DNA of 10,423 nt from Deltaproteobacteria bacterium (GTDB lineage Bacteria > Desulfobacterota > Desulfobaccia > Desulfobaccales > 0-14-0-80-60-11), in contig JAMCQY010000032.1 in NCBI GenBank assembly GCA_023381945.1, positions 1-10,423 on the forward strand, read 5' to 3'. Shown one piece after another: positions 1 through 5,186 of the stretch. The translations under genes were made by a program, and so were the position numbers. Position 1 is the stretch's first letter. Each line of letters opens with the position of its first letter. The notes under the pieces were generated by a model. That model was not told the origin of the DNA and did no database searches. It saw only the letters and a program-made list of their open reading frames with translations.

Positions 1-60
1 GAACTAGATAGGCTGTGGTTTCCATTTTTCTTTCACAGGGTAAAAAATTCCCTTGAATAG
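1..60 (+). CDS. Possible C-terminal tail of a gene entering from the left
   Basis: Frame 1 is open from the window edge for 19 codons and ends with TAG at 58-60. The tail reads ELDRLWFPFFFHRVKNSLE, which has the aromatic, basic look of a real protein C-terminus, but it is too short to name a family. If real, this gene converges with pdxA. An alternative is that the edge holds the start of a minus-strand gene: an ATG at 25-23 gives METTAYLV, but no convincing ribosome binding site precedes it. I slightly prefer the plus-strand tail; neither is secure. Confidence 0.35.
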   Translation, partial: ELDRLWFPFFFHRVKNSLE

Positions 61-120
61 GCCCGGGATTCGTATCAACTCAGCCGGCCACGACCTTCCT
101 GATAATTATCGGCAGAAAAG

Positions 121-142
121 AGGTTTTACCTGATTTTTTTTT
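121..142 (+). terminator. Weak candidate terminator after the left-edge gene tail
   Basis: AGGT-TTTA-CCT can form only a short stem (about four pairs), followed after GA by a run of nine T at 134-142. The T run is typical of an intrinsic terminator but the stem is weak, so this is a low-confidence call. It would serve the plus-strand gene that may end at 60. Confidence 0.25.
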
Positions 143-167
143 GAATAAATAAAGAAGAAATATGACA

Positions 168-207
168 GGCCGGGATGCTGCGGACTAACGAGTCCGGCGT
201 CCCCGCC
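168..207. repeat. Long imperfect hairpin in the intergenic stretch
   Basis: The inner stem CGGACT-AACG-AGTCCG (181-196) is perfect with a four-base loop. It extends past a two-base bulge (179-180) into GGGATGC (172-178) pairing with GCGTCCC (197-203, one T-G wobble), then after a C-C mismatch GGC (168-170) pairs with GCC (205-207). About sixteen pairs form. There is no T run directly after it on either strand, so it is not a classical terminator. It could be a structured RNA element or a repeat; I do not recognise a known riboswitch or ribozyme core. Confidence 0.55.
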
Positions 208-363
208 AAAAATTTTACCATTGTATTAGCAGCGGAATTTGATGGGATGAGGGTTTGTCCCAAGGTGGCCTGGCCCGCCGGCCGCTAGAGACTATTTTAA
301 AACTTATTTCAGACTGTGAAATATAGGCTCGACCAGAAAATAATGGGAGATCAGGTTCTTAAG

Positions 364-443
364 TCCCCCTTTGAAAAAGGGGGATTTAGGGGGATTTCAA
401 GAAGTTATATAAATCCCCCCCTGCCCCCCTTTTCAAAGGGGGG
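364..443. repeat. Inverted pair of palindromic C/G-tract repeats (REP/MITE-like)
   Basis: The left arm (364-397) and right arm (411-443) are imperfect reverse complements built around CCCCCTTTGAAAAAGGGGG and CCCCCCTTTTCAAAGGGGGG. Each arm is also palindromic by itself, so the pair can fold as two hairpins or one large one. Repeats of this type (C-tract, TTTGAAA core, G-tract) are known as dispersed non-coding elements in many bacterial genomes. It lies 46 bases beyond the pdxA stop and could stabilise the transcript end. Confidence 0.75.
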
Positions 444-488
444 TGGTTGATTCGCAACCAAAGTCTGGTGAGTCGGTTGACCTATGGA

Positions 489-1505
489 TCATTCCTCGCC
501 GAATCTTCTCTTGGCCATCGCCGCCGCCATGATGATGGCGGCTTTGAGACTGTCCGGCGTGGCCCGGCCGGTGCCGGCCAGGTCATAGGCGGTGCCGTGG
601 TCCACCGAGGTGCGGATGATGGGAAGCCCCAGGGTGACGTTGACCCCGTCGATGAAGTGCAGGAGCTTCAGGGGAATCAGGCCCTGATCGTGATACATGC
701 AGACCACCGCGGCGAATTCTCCCTGCCGGTGCCGCCAAAACAGGGTGTCCGCCGGGAAGGGGCCTTCCACCGGCAATCCCGCGGCCCGGGCCTGCCTGAT
801 CGCAGGAATGATGATTTCTTCTTCTTCCCGGCCGAACATGCCGCCCTCGCCGGCATGCGGATTGAGGGCCGCCACGGCCAGGGGCGCTCCGGCCAGGCCG
901 AAGTCGCGGTCCAGGGCCCGGCAAACCAGGTGGAAGAGACGAAGCAGGCCCTCGGTGCTGAGCCGTCCGGGCACTTCGGCCAGGGCGCAGTGGATGGTAG
1001 CCAGAATCACCCGGAAGCCGCCCCCGGCCAACATCATAGCCACCTCAAGGGTGCCGGTCTTGTCCGCCAGCAGTTCGGTATGGCCGGGATAATGGTAGCC
1101 AGACAGGTTCATGGAGAGCTTGCTTATGGGCCCGGTCACCATCCCGGCCACTATCTGCTCCTGGGCCAATTCGATGGCCTTGAGAATATAGGAGACCATG
1201 GCCTTGCCGCTATTCTTGGTGGGGCGGCCGTACTCCAGGTCTTCGGGCTTTAGCTCGAACAGGGGCATCAGGTCTATGGTCCCGGGTTTATAGCGGCCCA
1301 ATCCGGGGCGCTCGGCCAGGTGGATATTGGCCGCCGGGGATAATTCCAGGCGGGCCCGTTCCAGGGCCGGAAAATCCCCCAGCACGTAAGGCCGGCAAAC
1401 CTGATAAATCTGGTTGTCGGCCAGGGCCTTGACGATAATCTCCGGCCCGATTCCCACCGGGTCTCCCATAGTCAGTGCCAAAATGGGGCGATCTAGTACA
1501 GTAAT
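489..1505 (-). CDS. pdxA: 4-hydroxythreonine-4-phosphate dehydrogenase (PdxA)
   Basis: PdxA oxidises 4-phosphooxy-L-threonine with NAD(P)+ in the DXP-dependent synthesis of pyridoxal phosphate; it is a cytosolic, metal-dependent dimer. The family signature is complete: TMGDPVGIGPEI near the N-terminus, PGHTELLA, ALNPHAGEGGMFGREE, MYHDQGLIPLK and RTSVDHGTAYDLAGTGRA. The three metal-binding histidines of the family (in GHTE, NPHAGE and YHDQG) fall near residues 142, 217 and 272. Length is 338 residues from the start chosen here, normal for the family. Start choice: no ATG or GTG lies in frame ahead of the conserved region. ATT at 1505-1503 has GGAGG five bases upstream and gives an N-terminus ending RPILALTMGDP, as expected for PdxA. 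TTG at 1481 is the alternative but has no binding site and trims the first strand. The nuclease gene ends 21 bases upstream, so the two are probably co-transcribed. Confidence 0.95.
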   Translation of the reverse strand: MTVLDRPILALTMGDPVGIGPEIIVKALADNQIYQVCRPYVLGDFPALERARLELSPAANIHLAERPGLGRYKPGTIDLMPLFELKPEDLEYGRPTKNSGKAMVSYILKAIELAQEQIVAGMVTGPISKLSMNLSGYHYPGHTELLADKTGTLEVAMMLAGGGFRVILATIHCALAEVPGRLSTEGLLRLFHLVCRALDRDFGLAGAPLAVAALNPHAGEGGMFGREEEEIIIPAIRQARAAGLPVEGPFPADTLFWRHRQGEFAAVVCMYHDQGLIPLKLLHFIDGVNVTLGLPIIRTSVDHGTAYDLAGTGRATPDSLKAAIIMAAAMAKRRFGEE

Positions 1506-1510
1506 GGCAG

Positions 1511-1515
1511 CCTCC
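1511..1515 (-). promoter_or_regulatory. Ribosome binding site that places the pdxA start at ATT
   Basis: On the minus strand GGAGG is followed by CTGCC and then ATT at 1505. The five-base spacing is ideal for initiation at ATT and would be 29 bases too far from the next possible start, TTG at 1481. The upstream in-frame stop (TAA at 1529-1527, that of the nuclease gene) rules out any earlier start. Confidence 0.6.
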
Positions 1516-1526
1516 AGATCAACTAC

Positions 1527-2051
1527 TTATCGCACCGGGCTGGAATGGGCCAGGTGGGCTTGAAAGTTAGTTTCGTAGCGCGCTGCCAGGGCATTATTAT
1601 GCACCACCAGCAGATTCTCGGCATTGTGCTCTTCGGCGCTCCGGGTAAAATTGAATGACCCGGTGATCACGGTTTCGCCGTCGATGATCATTACTTTATT
1701 GTGGGCAATCTGATGCGCCGCGTCAAGCCAGGCGGGCACTCCGTCCGCCAATAAGGCCGCCAGCCCGGAAAATCTCCGCTGACTTTGGTCCAGGATGACC
1801 GCCACCGCGACTCCCCGGGCCCGCGCCGCGCTGAGGGCTTTGATAATGGGGCGCGCCGAAAATGAATAGGCCTGCACGTGGAGAGAGGTGCGGGCTTGAT
1901 CCACCGCCGAGACAACGGCTTCGGTGCAGCCGCCATGAGGGGAAAAATAGACCGCCCACTCCCCTGCCTCTCCCGGAGCCGTCAGGCTCAGCAGCGCCAG
2001 GCAGCAGATTAGCGGCAGGACTGACATAGGTGATCGGTTAATCTTGCTCAT
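1527..2051 (-). CDS. Exported phospholipase-D-family nuclease (single HKD motif)
   Basis: The 174-residue protein has one HKD motif: H117, K119 and D124 in IAHNKVMIIDG, followed by GSFNFT (131-136) and NAENLL. A single motif in a short protein is typical of the Nuc-type endonucleases, which dimerise to form one active site from two motifs. The N-terminus (MSKINR, then the hydrophobic VLPLICCLALLSL, then APGEA-GE) reads as a Sec signal peptide cut near residue 29, so the enzyme probably acts in the periplasm or outside. Start: ATG at 2051 puts the signal peptide at the N-terminus; GTG at 2057 is two codons earlier and better spaced from AAGGA; a TTG at 2114 would add an implausible charged leader. 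pdxA follows 21 bases downstream. Substrate (nucleic acid or phospholipid) cannot be decided from sequence; the nuclease role is a family inference. Confidence 0.85.
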   Translation of the reverse strand: MSKINRSPMSVLPLICCLALLSLTAPGEAGEWAVYFSPHGGCTEAVVSAVDQARTSLHVQAYSFSARPIIKALSAARARGVAVAVILDQSQRRFSGLAALLADGVPAWLDAAHQIAHNKVMIIDGETVITGSFNFTRSAEEHNAENLLVVHNNALAARYETNFQAHLAHSSPVR

Positions 2052-2178
2052 GATCACATCACGGCGTTCCTTATTTCCTTTCTCTCTTATTTCCCCCCAA
2101 TTTTTTTCATGCAATCAGTGGGGAATATGTGCCAAAATATGACGCATAAAAATATGCCGCCAAACGAGGTCGATGTCA
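2052..2178. promoter_or_regulatory. Divergent intergenic region between the nuclease gene and proC
   Basis: The region must hold promoters for both directions. On the minus strand TTGGCG and TATTTT with an 18-base gap (about 2163-2134) is a weak sigma-70 match. The perfect dyad GCATA-AAAA-TATGC lies at 2144-2157, shortly before the proC ribosome binding site, and could be an operator or chance. No strong promoter is visible for proC. Confidence 0.35.
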
Positions 2179-3006
2179 ATGACAGATGCGGGCCAAGGAT
2201 ATTTGCAGGGTATGAGGCTGGGATTCATTGGCGCCGGCAATATGGGCGCCGCCATTATCCGGAGGCTGGTGACGGGTGGGCGGGTGGTCCCGGAAAACCT
2301 GATCTATTATGACCCGGACCCGCGCCGTCAGGCTGACCTGGCCGGCTTGGGGGTGAAAGCTGCCTCAGATCACGCTGAGGTGATGCACTCCCAGACTATA
2401 GTCCTGGCCGTCAAGCCCCAGATTATGACCTCGGTGCTGGAATCCATCGGTGAATACGCCGGGCCGGGGCACTTGATCATCTCCATCGCCGCCGGCGTGA
2501 CCTTGAAAACCCTGGAGACCGCCCTGCCACAGTCTCGGGTGATACGGGTCATGCCCAACACCCCCACCCTGGTGGGCGCCGGCATGGCCGCCCTGGCCTT
2601 GGGCAGCCGCGCCACCCAGGAGGACGCCGATCTGGCCCTGGAAATCTTCGAGTCCGTGGGCCGGGCGGTGGTGGTGGAAGAACGCCTCATGGACGCCGTC
2701 ACCGGCCTGAGCGGCAGCGGCCCCGCCTATGTCGCCGTGTTCATCGAAGCCCTTACTGACGGCGGCGTCAAGATGGGCCTGCCCCGGCACCTGGCCCTTG
2801 TCCTGGCCAGCCAGACCGTCATCGGCGCCGCCCGCCTCTGCCTGGAAGAGGAAATGCACCCGGGAGTCCTGAAAGACCTGGTCACCTCACCCGGCGGCAC
2901 CACTATCACCGGTCTTCATATCCTGGAAGACGGCCGCTTCCGGGGCCTGCTCATGAGCGCCGTCGAAGCCGCCACTCTGCGGGCCAAAGAGTTGGGGAAG
3001 GAATAA
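2179..3006 (+). CDS. proC: Pyrroline-5-carboxylate reductase (ProC)
   Basis: ProC reduces 1-pyrroline-5-carboxylate to L-proline with NAD(P)H, the last step of proline synthesis, in the cytosol. The Rossmann motif GFIGAGNMG lies just inside the N-terminus, followed by VLAVKPQ, RVMPNTPTLVGAGM, the substrate-binding GLSGSGPAYV with FIEALTDGGVKMGL, and the family signature VTSPGGTTITGLHILE. Length is about 275 residues, as expected. Three in-frame ATG starts compete: 2173 (GAGG only three bases away), 2179 (GAGG nine bases away, chosen), and 2212, which gives MRLGFIGAGNMG, the N-terminus most like characterised ProC proteins but with a poorly spaced AAGGA. The gene stands alone on the plus strand, ends in tandem TAA TAA and is followed directly by its own terminator. 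Confidence 0.95.
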   Translation: MTDAGQGYLQGMRLGFIGAGNMGAAIIRRLVTGGRVVPENLIYYDPDPRRQADLAGLGVKAASDHAEVMHSQTIVLAVKPQIMTSVLESIGEYAGPGHLIISIAAGVTLKTLETALPQSRVIRVMPNTPTLVGAGMAALALGSRATQEDADLALEIFESVGRAVVVEERLMDAVTGLSGSGPAYVAVFIEALTDGGVKMGLPRHLALVLASQTVIGAARLCLEEEMHPGVLKDLVTSPGGTTITGLHILEDGRFRGLLMSAVEAATLRAKELGKE

Positions 3007-3021
3007 TAACCAACCTCTTAG

Positions 3022-3053
3022 TAGGGGCGACCCGCTGGGTCGCCCTATTTTTA
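3022..3053 (+). terminator. Rho-independent terminator of proC
   Basis: GGCGACCC-GCT-GGGTCGCC forms a perfect stem with a three-base loop, extended by TAG/CTA pairing around one bulge (3022-3047), and TTTTT follows at 3048-3052. The T run overlaps the nadC stop codon (TTA on this strand, 3051-3053). On the minus strand no T run follows, so it serves proC only. The stem begins with the same GTAGGGGCG seen in the repeat after the TetR gene (8791), so the terminator may itself be a copy of a dispersed repeat. Confidence 0.85.
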
Positions 3054-3905
3054 TCTCCAAGTCTTCAACAACCTAAGATGAATATCCGCCGCCGGGGCGC
3101 TGTGAGTGAGGGCCCCCATGGAGATGAGGTTGACGCCGGTGGCGGCGACTTTGGGCAGGCGGGCGGCGTTTATTTCGCCGGAGGCCTCCAGCAGGACGCG
3201 GCCGGCGGCGAGTTTCACGGCCTGCGCCATAGCAGCTTCGTCCATATTGTCCAGCAGGATGGCATCCGCGCCCGCGGCCAGGGCCTCCTCCAAACCGGCC
3301 AGATCGGTAACTTCCACTTCGATCTTCAGCAGGTGGTGGGCTGCTTCCCTGGCCTGGCTAATGGCTTTGGCAATGGAGCCTGCGGCAGTAATGTGGTTAT
3401 TCTTGATAAGGACGCCATCAAAGAGCCCGGCGCGATGATTGCGCGCCCCGCCCAGACGGACGGCATATTTTTCCAAAGCCCGCCAGCCCGGGGTGGTCTT
3501 GCGGGTGTCCACCAGGGCCGCGGTGGACCCGGTAATCAGACTCACCATCTGCCGGGCGAAGGTGGCCACCCCCGAGAGGCGCTGGAGGAAATTGAGGGCG
3601 GTGCGCTCGCCGGAAAGAATACCAGCCACCGGGCCGCTCACGCGGGCCAGGACGGTGCCGGTGACAACTTCCTGCCCCTCTTCAGCCTGTGGTTCAAAAA
3701 CCAGGCTGGCATTCACCTTGGCGAAAACCCGAGCCGCGACCGGCAGCCCGGCCACAATCAGGTCCTGCTTGGCCCGGAGGTGGGCCTCACCCATCAGTTC
3801 CGGGGGAATCAGGGCCTGGGTGGTGACATCGCCGCTCCCCAAATCCTCTTCCAGGGCCAAGTCGATGAGGCGGTCGATCAGTGGAGAATTCGGCAGGACG
3901 CTCAT
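3051..3905 (-). CDS. nadC: Nicotinate-nucleotide pyrophosphorylase, carboxylating (NadC)
   Basis: NadC (quinolinate phosphoribosyltransferase) joins quinolinate and PRPP to give nicotinate mononucleotide, CO2 and pyrophosphate in de novo NAD synthesis; it is cytosolic. The 284-residue protein has the family architecture: an N-terminal half with ALEEDLGSGDVTT and SGERTALNFLQRLSGVAT (about 98-115), then the substrate-binding DTRKTTPG (133-140), GGARNHR (152-158) and LIKNNH (166-171), followed by the barrel segments IEVEV, AILLDNM, LLEASGEI and ISMGALTHS. The start ATG at 3905 overlaps the stop of the upstream cysteine-rich gene in the arrangement TAATG, so the two are probably translationally coupled. 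No nadA or nadB lies in the window. It is the last gene of the probable valS-acylase-small gene-nadC operon. Confidence 0.96.
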   Translation of the reverse strand: MSVLPNSPLIDRLIDLALEEDLGSGDVTTQALIPPELMGEAHLRAKQDLIVAGLPVAARVFAKVNASLVFEPQAEEGQEVVTGTVLARVSGPVAGILSGERTALNFLQRLSGVATFARQMVSLITGSTAALVDTRKTTPGWRALEKYAVRLGGARNHRAGLFDGVLIKNNHITAAGSIAKAISQAREAAHHLLKIEVEVTDLAGLEEALAAGADAILLDNMDEAAMAQAVKLAAGRVLLEASGEINAARLPKVAATGVNLISMGALTHSAPAADIHLRLLKTWR

Positions 3906-4090
3906 TAGTCAAAGTCCTCGGTCCAATGGATGATGCAGCAATCTTCCGGAATTTCGGATTCGTTTGCTATCCGGCTTTGCAGGCAGTCGGCGTCGCATTC
4001 CTGCTTAATTTTGTCCCAATAGGGACAGCGGTCATAGATGCAAAAACCAACGCCCGGCATGGAGCAGAGGGTTTGATTTTCCTGATTCAT
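3905..4090 (-). CDS. Small cysteine-rich protein of unknown function
   Basis: This is a 61-residue acidic protein with seven cysteines (9, 17, 22, 32, 36, 51, 52), including FCIYDRCPYW, ECDADC and a CC pair near the end. The count and spacing suggest metal or Fe-S binding, or disulfides, but I recognise no family. There is no signal peptide, so it probably acts in the cytosol. The gene looks real: AGGAAGGGG sits six bases before the ATG and the stop codon overlaps the nadC start by one base (TAATG). Part of the ribosome binding site lies next to a dispersed repeat (4106-4140). The tie to nadC may mean a role near NAD synthesis, where NadA is an Fe-S enzyme; that is only a guess from position. 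Confidence 0.75.
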   Translation of the reverse strand: MNQENQTLCSMPGVGFCIYDRCPYWDKIKQECDADCLQSRIANESEIPEDCCIIHWTEDFD

Positions 4091-4105
4091 GTATAGCCCC
4101 TTCCT

Positions 4106-4140
4106 GTCATTCTGAGGGAGCGAAGCGACCGAAGAATCTC
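4106..4140. repeat. Dispersed repeat of the CATTCTGAG...GAAGAATCTC type
   Basis: The stretch runs from GTCATTCTGAG through GCGAAGCGAC to GAAGAATCTC. Its ends pair (ATTCT with AGAAT) around an internal GC-rich segment. Very similar sequences are familiar as dispersed intergenic repeats in many environmental bacteria. Here the repeat fills most of the gap between the acylase gene and the small cysteine-rich gene, and the acylase stop codon (TGA, 4141-4139) overlaps its last two bases. Confidence 0.7.
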
Positions 4141-5146
4141 AAAAAAGGAAGATGCCTCCCGGTGTTAAAATGCTCTCGCAGCTTTTCACTTTTTGCCGCA
4201 GCCCCTCATGCCATAATTCTGGTTCCAAGACCAAATTGACCACCTTATCAGCTTCGCCGGGGTTAGACATCCTGGCGAAGACATGCGGCGCGCCTTCTCC
4301 CAACTGCACCACAAAGGTTGCCAGGGTCCGGGTCTCAACGGCGGTGCTGCCGAAGCGGTTGAGGCTATTGTCCGGGCCACTGTGCCGGTCCTGACTGAAT
4401 TCGAGGAAATCAGCAAAGGTCAAAGACCGCTCTTGGCCTGACAGCAATTGCTCGATACGGCGGCAGCGCACTTTGCTGCTGGGATAGGCCTTCCGATTGG
4501 CCCAGGATAACCGCGGATCCAGATAATGGTTGGTATGATATAAAGCACCCTGAGCAATGACACTAACAGCCACCAGGCCTTCCGGAGCCACTTCGATCCA
4601 GGCCACTTTATGCCGGTCGGCCACCATCTCAAAGACCGGGTAGCTGGCCCGCAGGAGATGCGTCTGGGCCAGAACCTCCTCCACCGAGGCGCAGCGGGTC
4701 AGCAATTCCTGGGTGAGCGGCACCGCATTGCACACCTCCTCCTCCTGGGCCAGGCAACTCGGGCTGGCGTCCACCACCACCAGGCCTTTCTCATTGATGC
4801 CGGCCACCGCCGGACCCGCAGGGTTATCCGTGCTCACCAGGTCCAGTTGCCGGTAGCCATCGTCTGGAGTCAAGACCTTTAGGACGCTGCCCCTGGGGGT
4901 GCGGTCCCGGTTCTTGGCGATGATGACGCCGCCGCCCCGGACAGTACTCCCCGCCGCGGCGAAAAGGGTGCAGGCGTGGATTGGGGGGATAGCCACCAGA
5001 AACGTCAGGAGGCAGGAAATCAGGGTCAGAAAAAATTTACCACCAAGGCACCAAGGACACCAAGGTTCACCAAGGAGGCTGTTGGCGGGCACGGAGGCCC
5101 GCCCTACCAAACCTCGGCAGAATTTGCGGGTGAGCCAGGGGCTCAT
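4139..5146 (-). CDS. Exported Ntn-type acylase/peptidase (C45 / acyl-CoA:6-APA acyltransferase-like)
   Basis: The mature part begins after a hydrophobic segment (FFLTLISCLLTFLVAIPPIHA) directly with a cysteine: HA-CTLFAAAG, then GGGVIIAKNRDRTP, AGINEKGLVVVDAS, LYHTNHYLDP and ETRTLATFVVQLG. This order (N-terminal Cys nucleophile, NRD motif, NEKGL, TNH, late TRT) fits the Ntn-hydrolase branch that holds peptidase family C45 and choloylglycine-hydrolase-like amidases. Signal peptidase cleavage would expose the nucleophile, so it probably acts in the periplasm on an amide or peptide bond; the substrate is unknown. The start is uncertain. ATG at 5146 leaves about 37 residues before the hydrophobic segment, long for a signal peptide, and this extension is encoded by dispersed repeats. 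GTG at 5092 gives a shorter leader with GTAGGG nine bases ahead. It sits between valS and the small cysteine-rich gene, with repeats at both ends. Confidence 0.75.
   Translation of the reverse strand: MSPWLTRKFCRGLVGRASVPANSLLGEPWCPWCLGGKFFLTLISCLLTFLVAIPPIHACTLFAAAGSTVRGGGVIIAKNRDRTPRGSVLKVLTPDDGYRQLDLVSTDNPAGPAVAGINEKGLVVVDASPSCLAQEEEVCNAVPLTQELLTRCASVEEVLAQTHLLRASYPVFEMVADRHKVAWIEVAPEGLVAVSVIAQGALYHTNHYLDPRLSWANRKAYPSSKVRCRRIEQLLSGQERSLTFADFLEFSQDRHSGPDNSLNRFGSTAVETRTLATFVVQLGEGAPHVFARMSNPGEADKVVNLVLEPELWHEGLRQKVKSCESILTPGGIFLF
5041..5075. repeat. CACCAAGG tandem repeat, four copies
   Basis: CACCAAGG occurs at 5041-5048, 5049-5056, 5058-5065 and 5068-5075, with gaps of zero to two bases. 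It is read inside the N-terminal extension of the acylase frame, where it encodes the odd GEPWCPWCLGG. The CPWC found there resembles a thioredoxin motif only because of the repeat. Similar CACCAAGG runs are common dispersed repeats in other genomes. Confidence 0.8.
5081..5110. repeat. Palindromic repeat with GGCGGGC/GCCCGCC arms
   Basis: GGCGGGC (5084-5090) and GCCCGCC (5097-5103) are perfect complements around ACGGAG, with an outer TTGG/CCAA pair (5082-5085 and 5107-5110). It lies inside the N-terminal extension of the acylase frame, next to the CACCAAGG array, and resembles the intergenic hairpins elsewhere in the window. Confidence 0.65.
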
Positions 5147-5151
5147 GGACA

Positions 5152-5186
5152 ACTGCTCACTGCTCACTGCTTACTGCTCACTCCTC
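5152..5186. repeat. Heptad tandem repeat at the end of valS
   Basis: Five 7-base units run on the plus strand: ACTGCTC, ACTGCTC, ACTGCTT, ACTGCTC, ACTCCTC. Read on the minus strand the unit is GCAGTGA, which shares the CAGT core of the larger heptad array at 9969-10063. The valS stop codon (TAA, 5173-5171) and its last few codons lie inside the array. Confidence 0.8.

Larger units (their letters stand above)
61..488. other. Non-coding AT-rich intergenic stretch
   Basis: No reading frame with coding character is visible here. The stretch holds a weak stem followed by nine T at 134-142, a long hairpin at 168-207 and a palindromic repeat pair at 364-443, all listed separately. Apart from these I see nothing. 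It appears to be the gap between two converging genes: the tail ending at 60 and pdxA ending at 489. Confidence 0.6.

Noticed and set aside
1..25. Minus-strand ATG at 25-23 giving METTAYLV into the left edge
   Set aside because: There is no spaced Shine-Dalgarno sequence ahead of it and only eight codons are visible. The plus-strand tail ending at 60 looks more protein-like, though this remains open.
447..1253. Long plus-strand reading frame opposite pdxA
   Set aside because: It is the antisense shadow of pdxA; the composition is Gly/His/Gln-rich and has no recognisable domain, whereas the minus strand encodes all PdxA motifs.
2122..2157. Three ATATG occurrences ahead of proC as possible regulator sites
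   Set aside because: Spacing is irregular and the motif is short and AT-rich, so chance explains it.
3078..3908. Plus-strand reading frame opposite nadC
   Set aside because: It is antisense to a complete NadC and has no domain signs of its own.
5041..5075. CPWC (thioredoxin-like) motif in the acylase N-terminus
   Set aside because: The residues come from translation of the CACCAAGG repeat, not from a thioredoxin fold.
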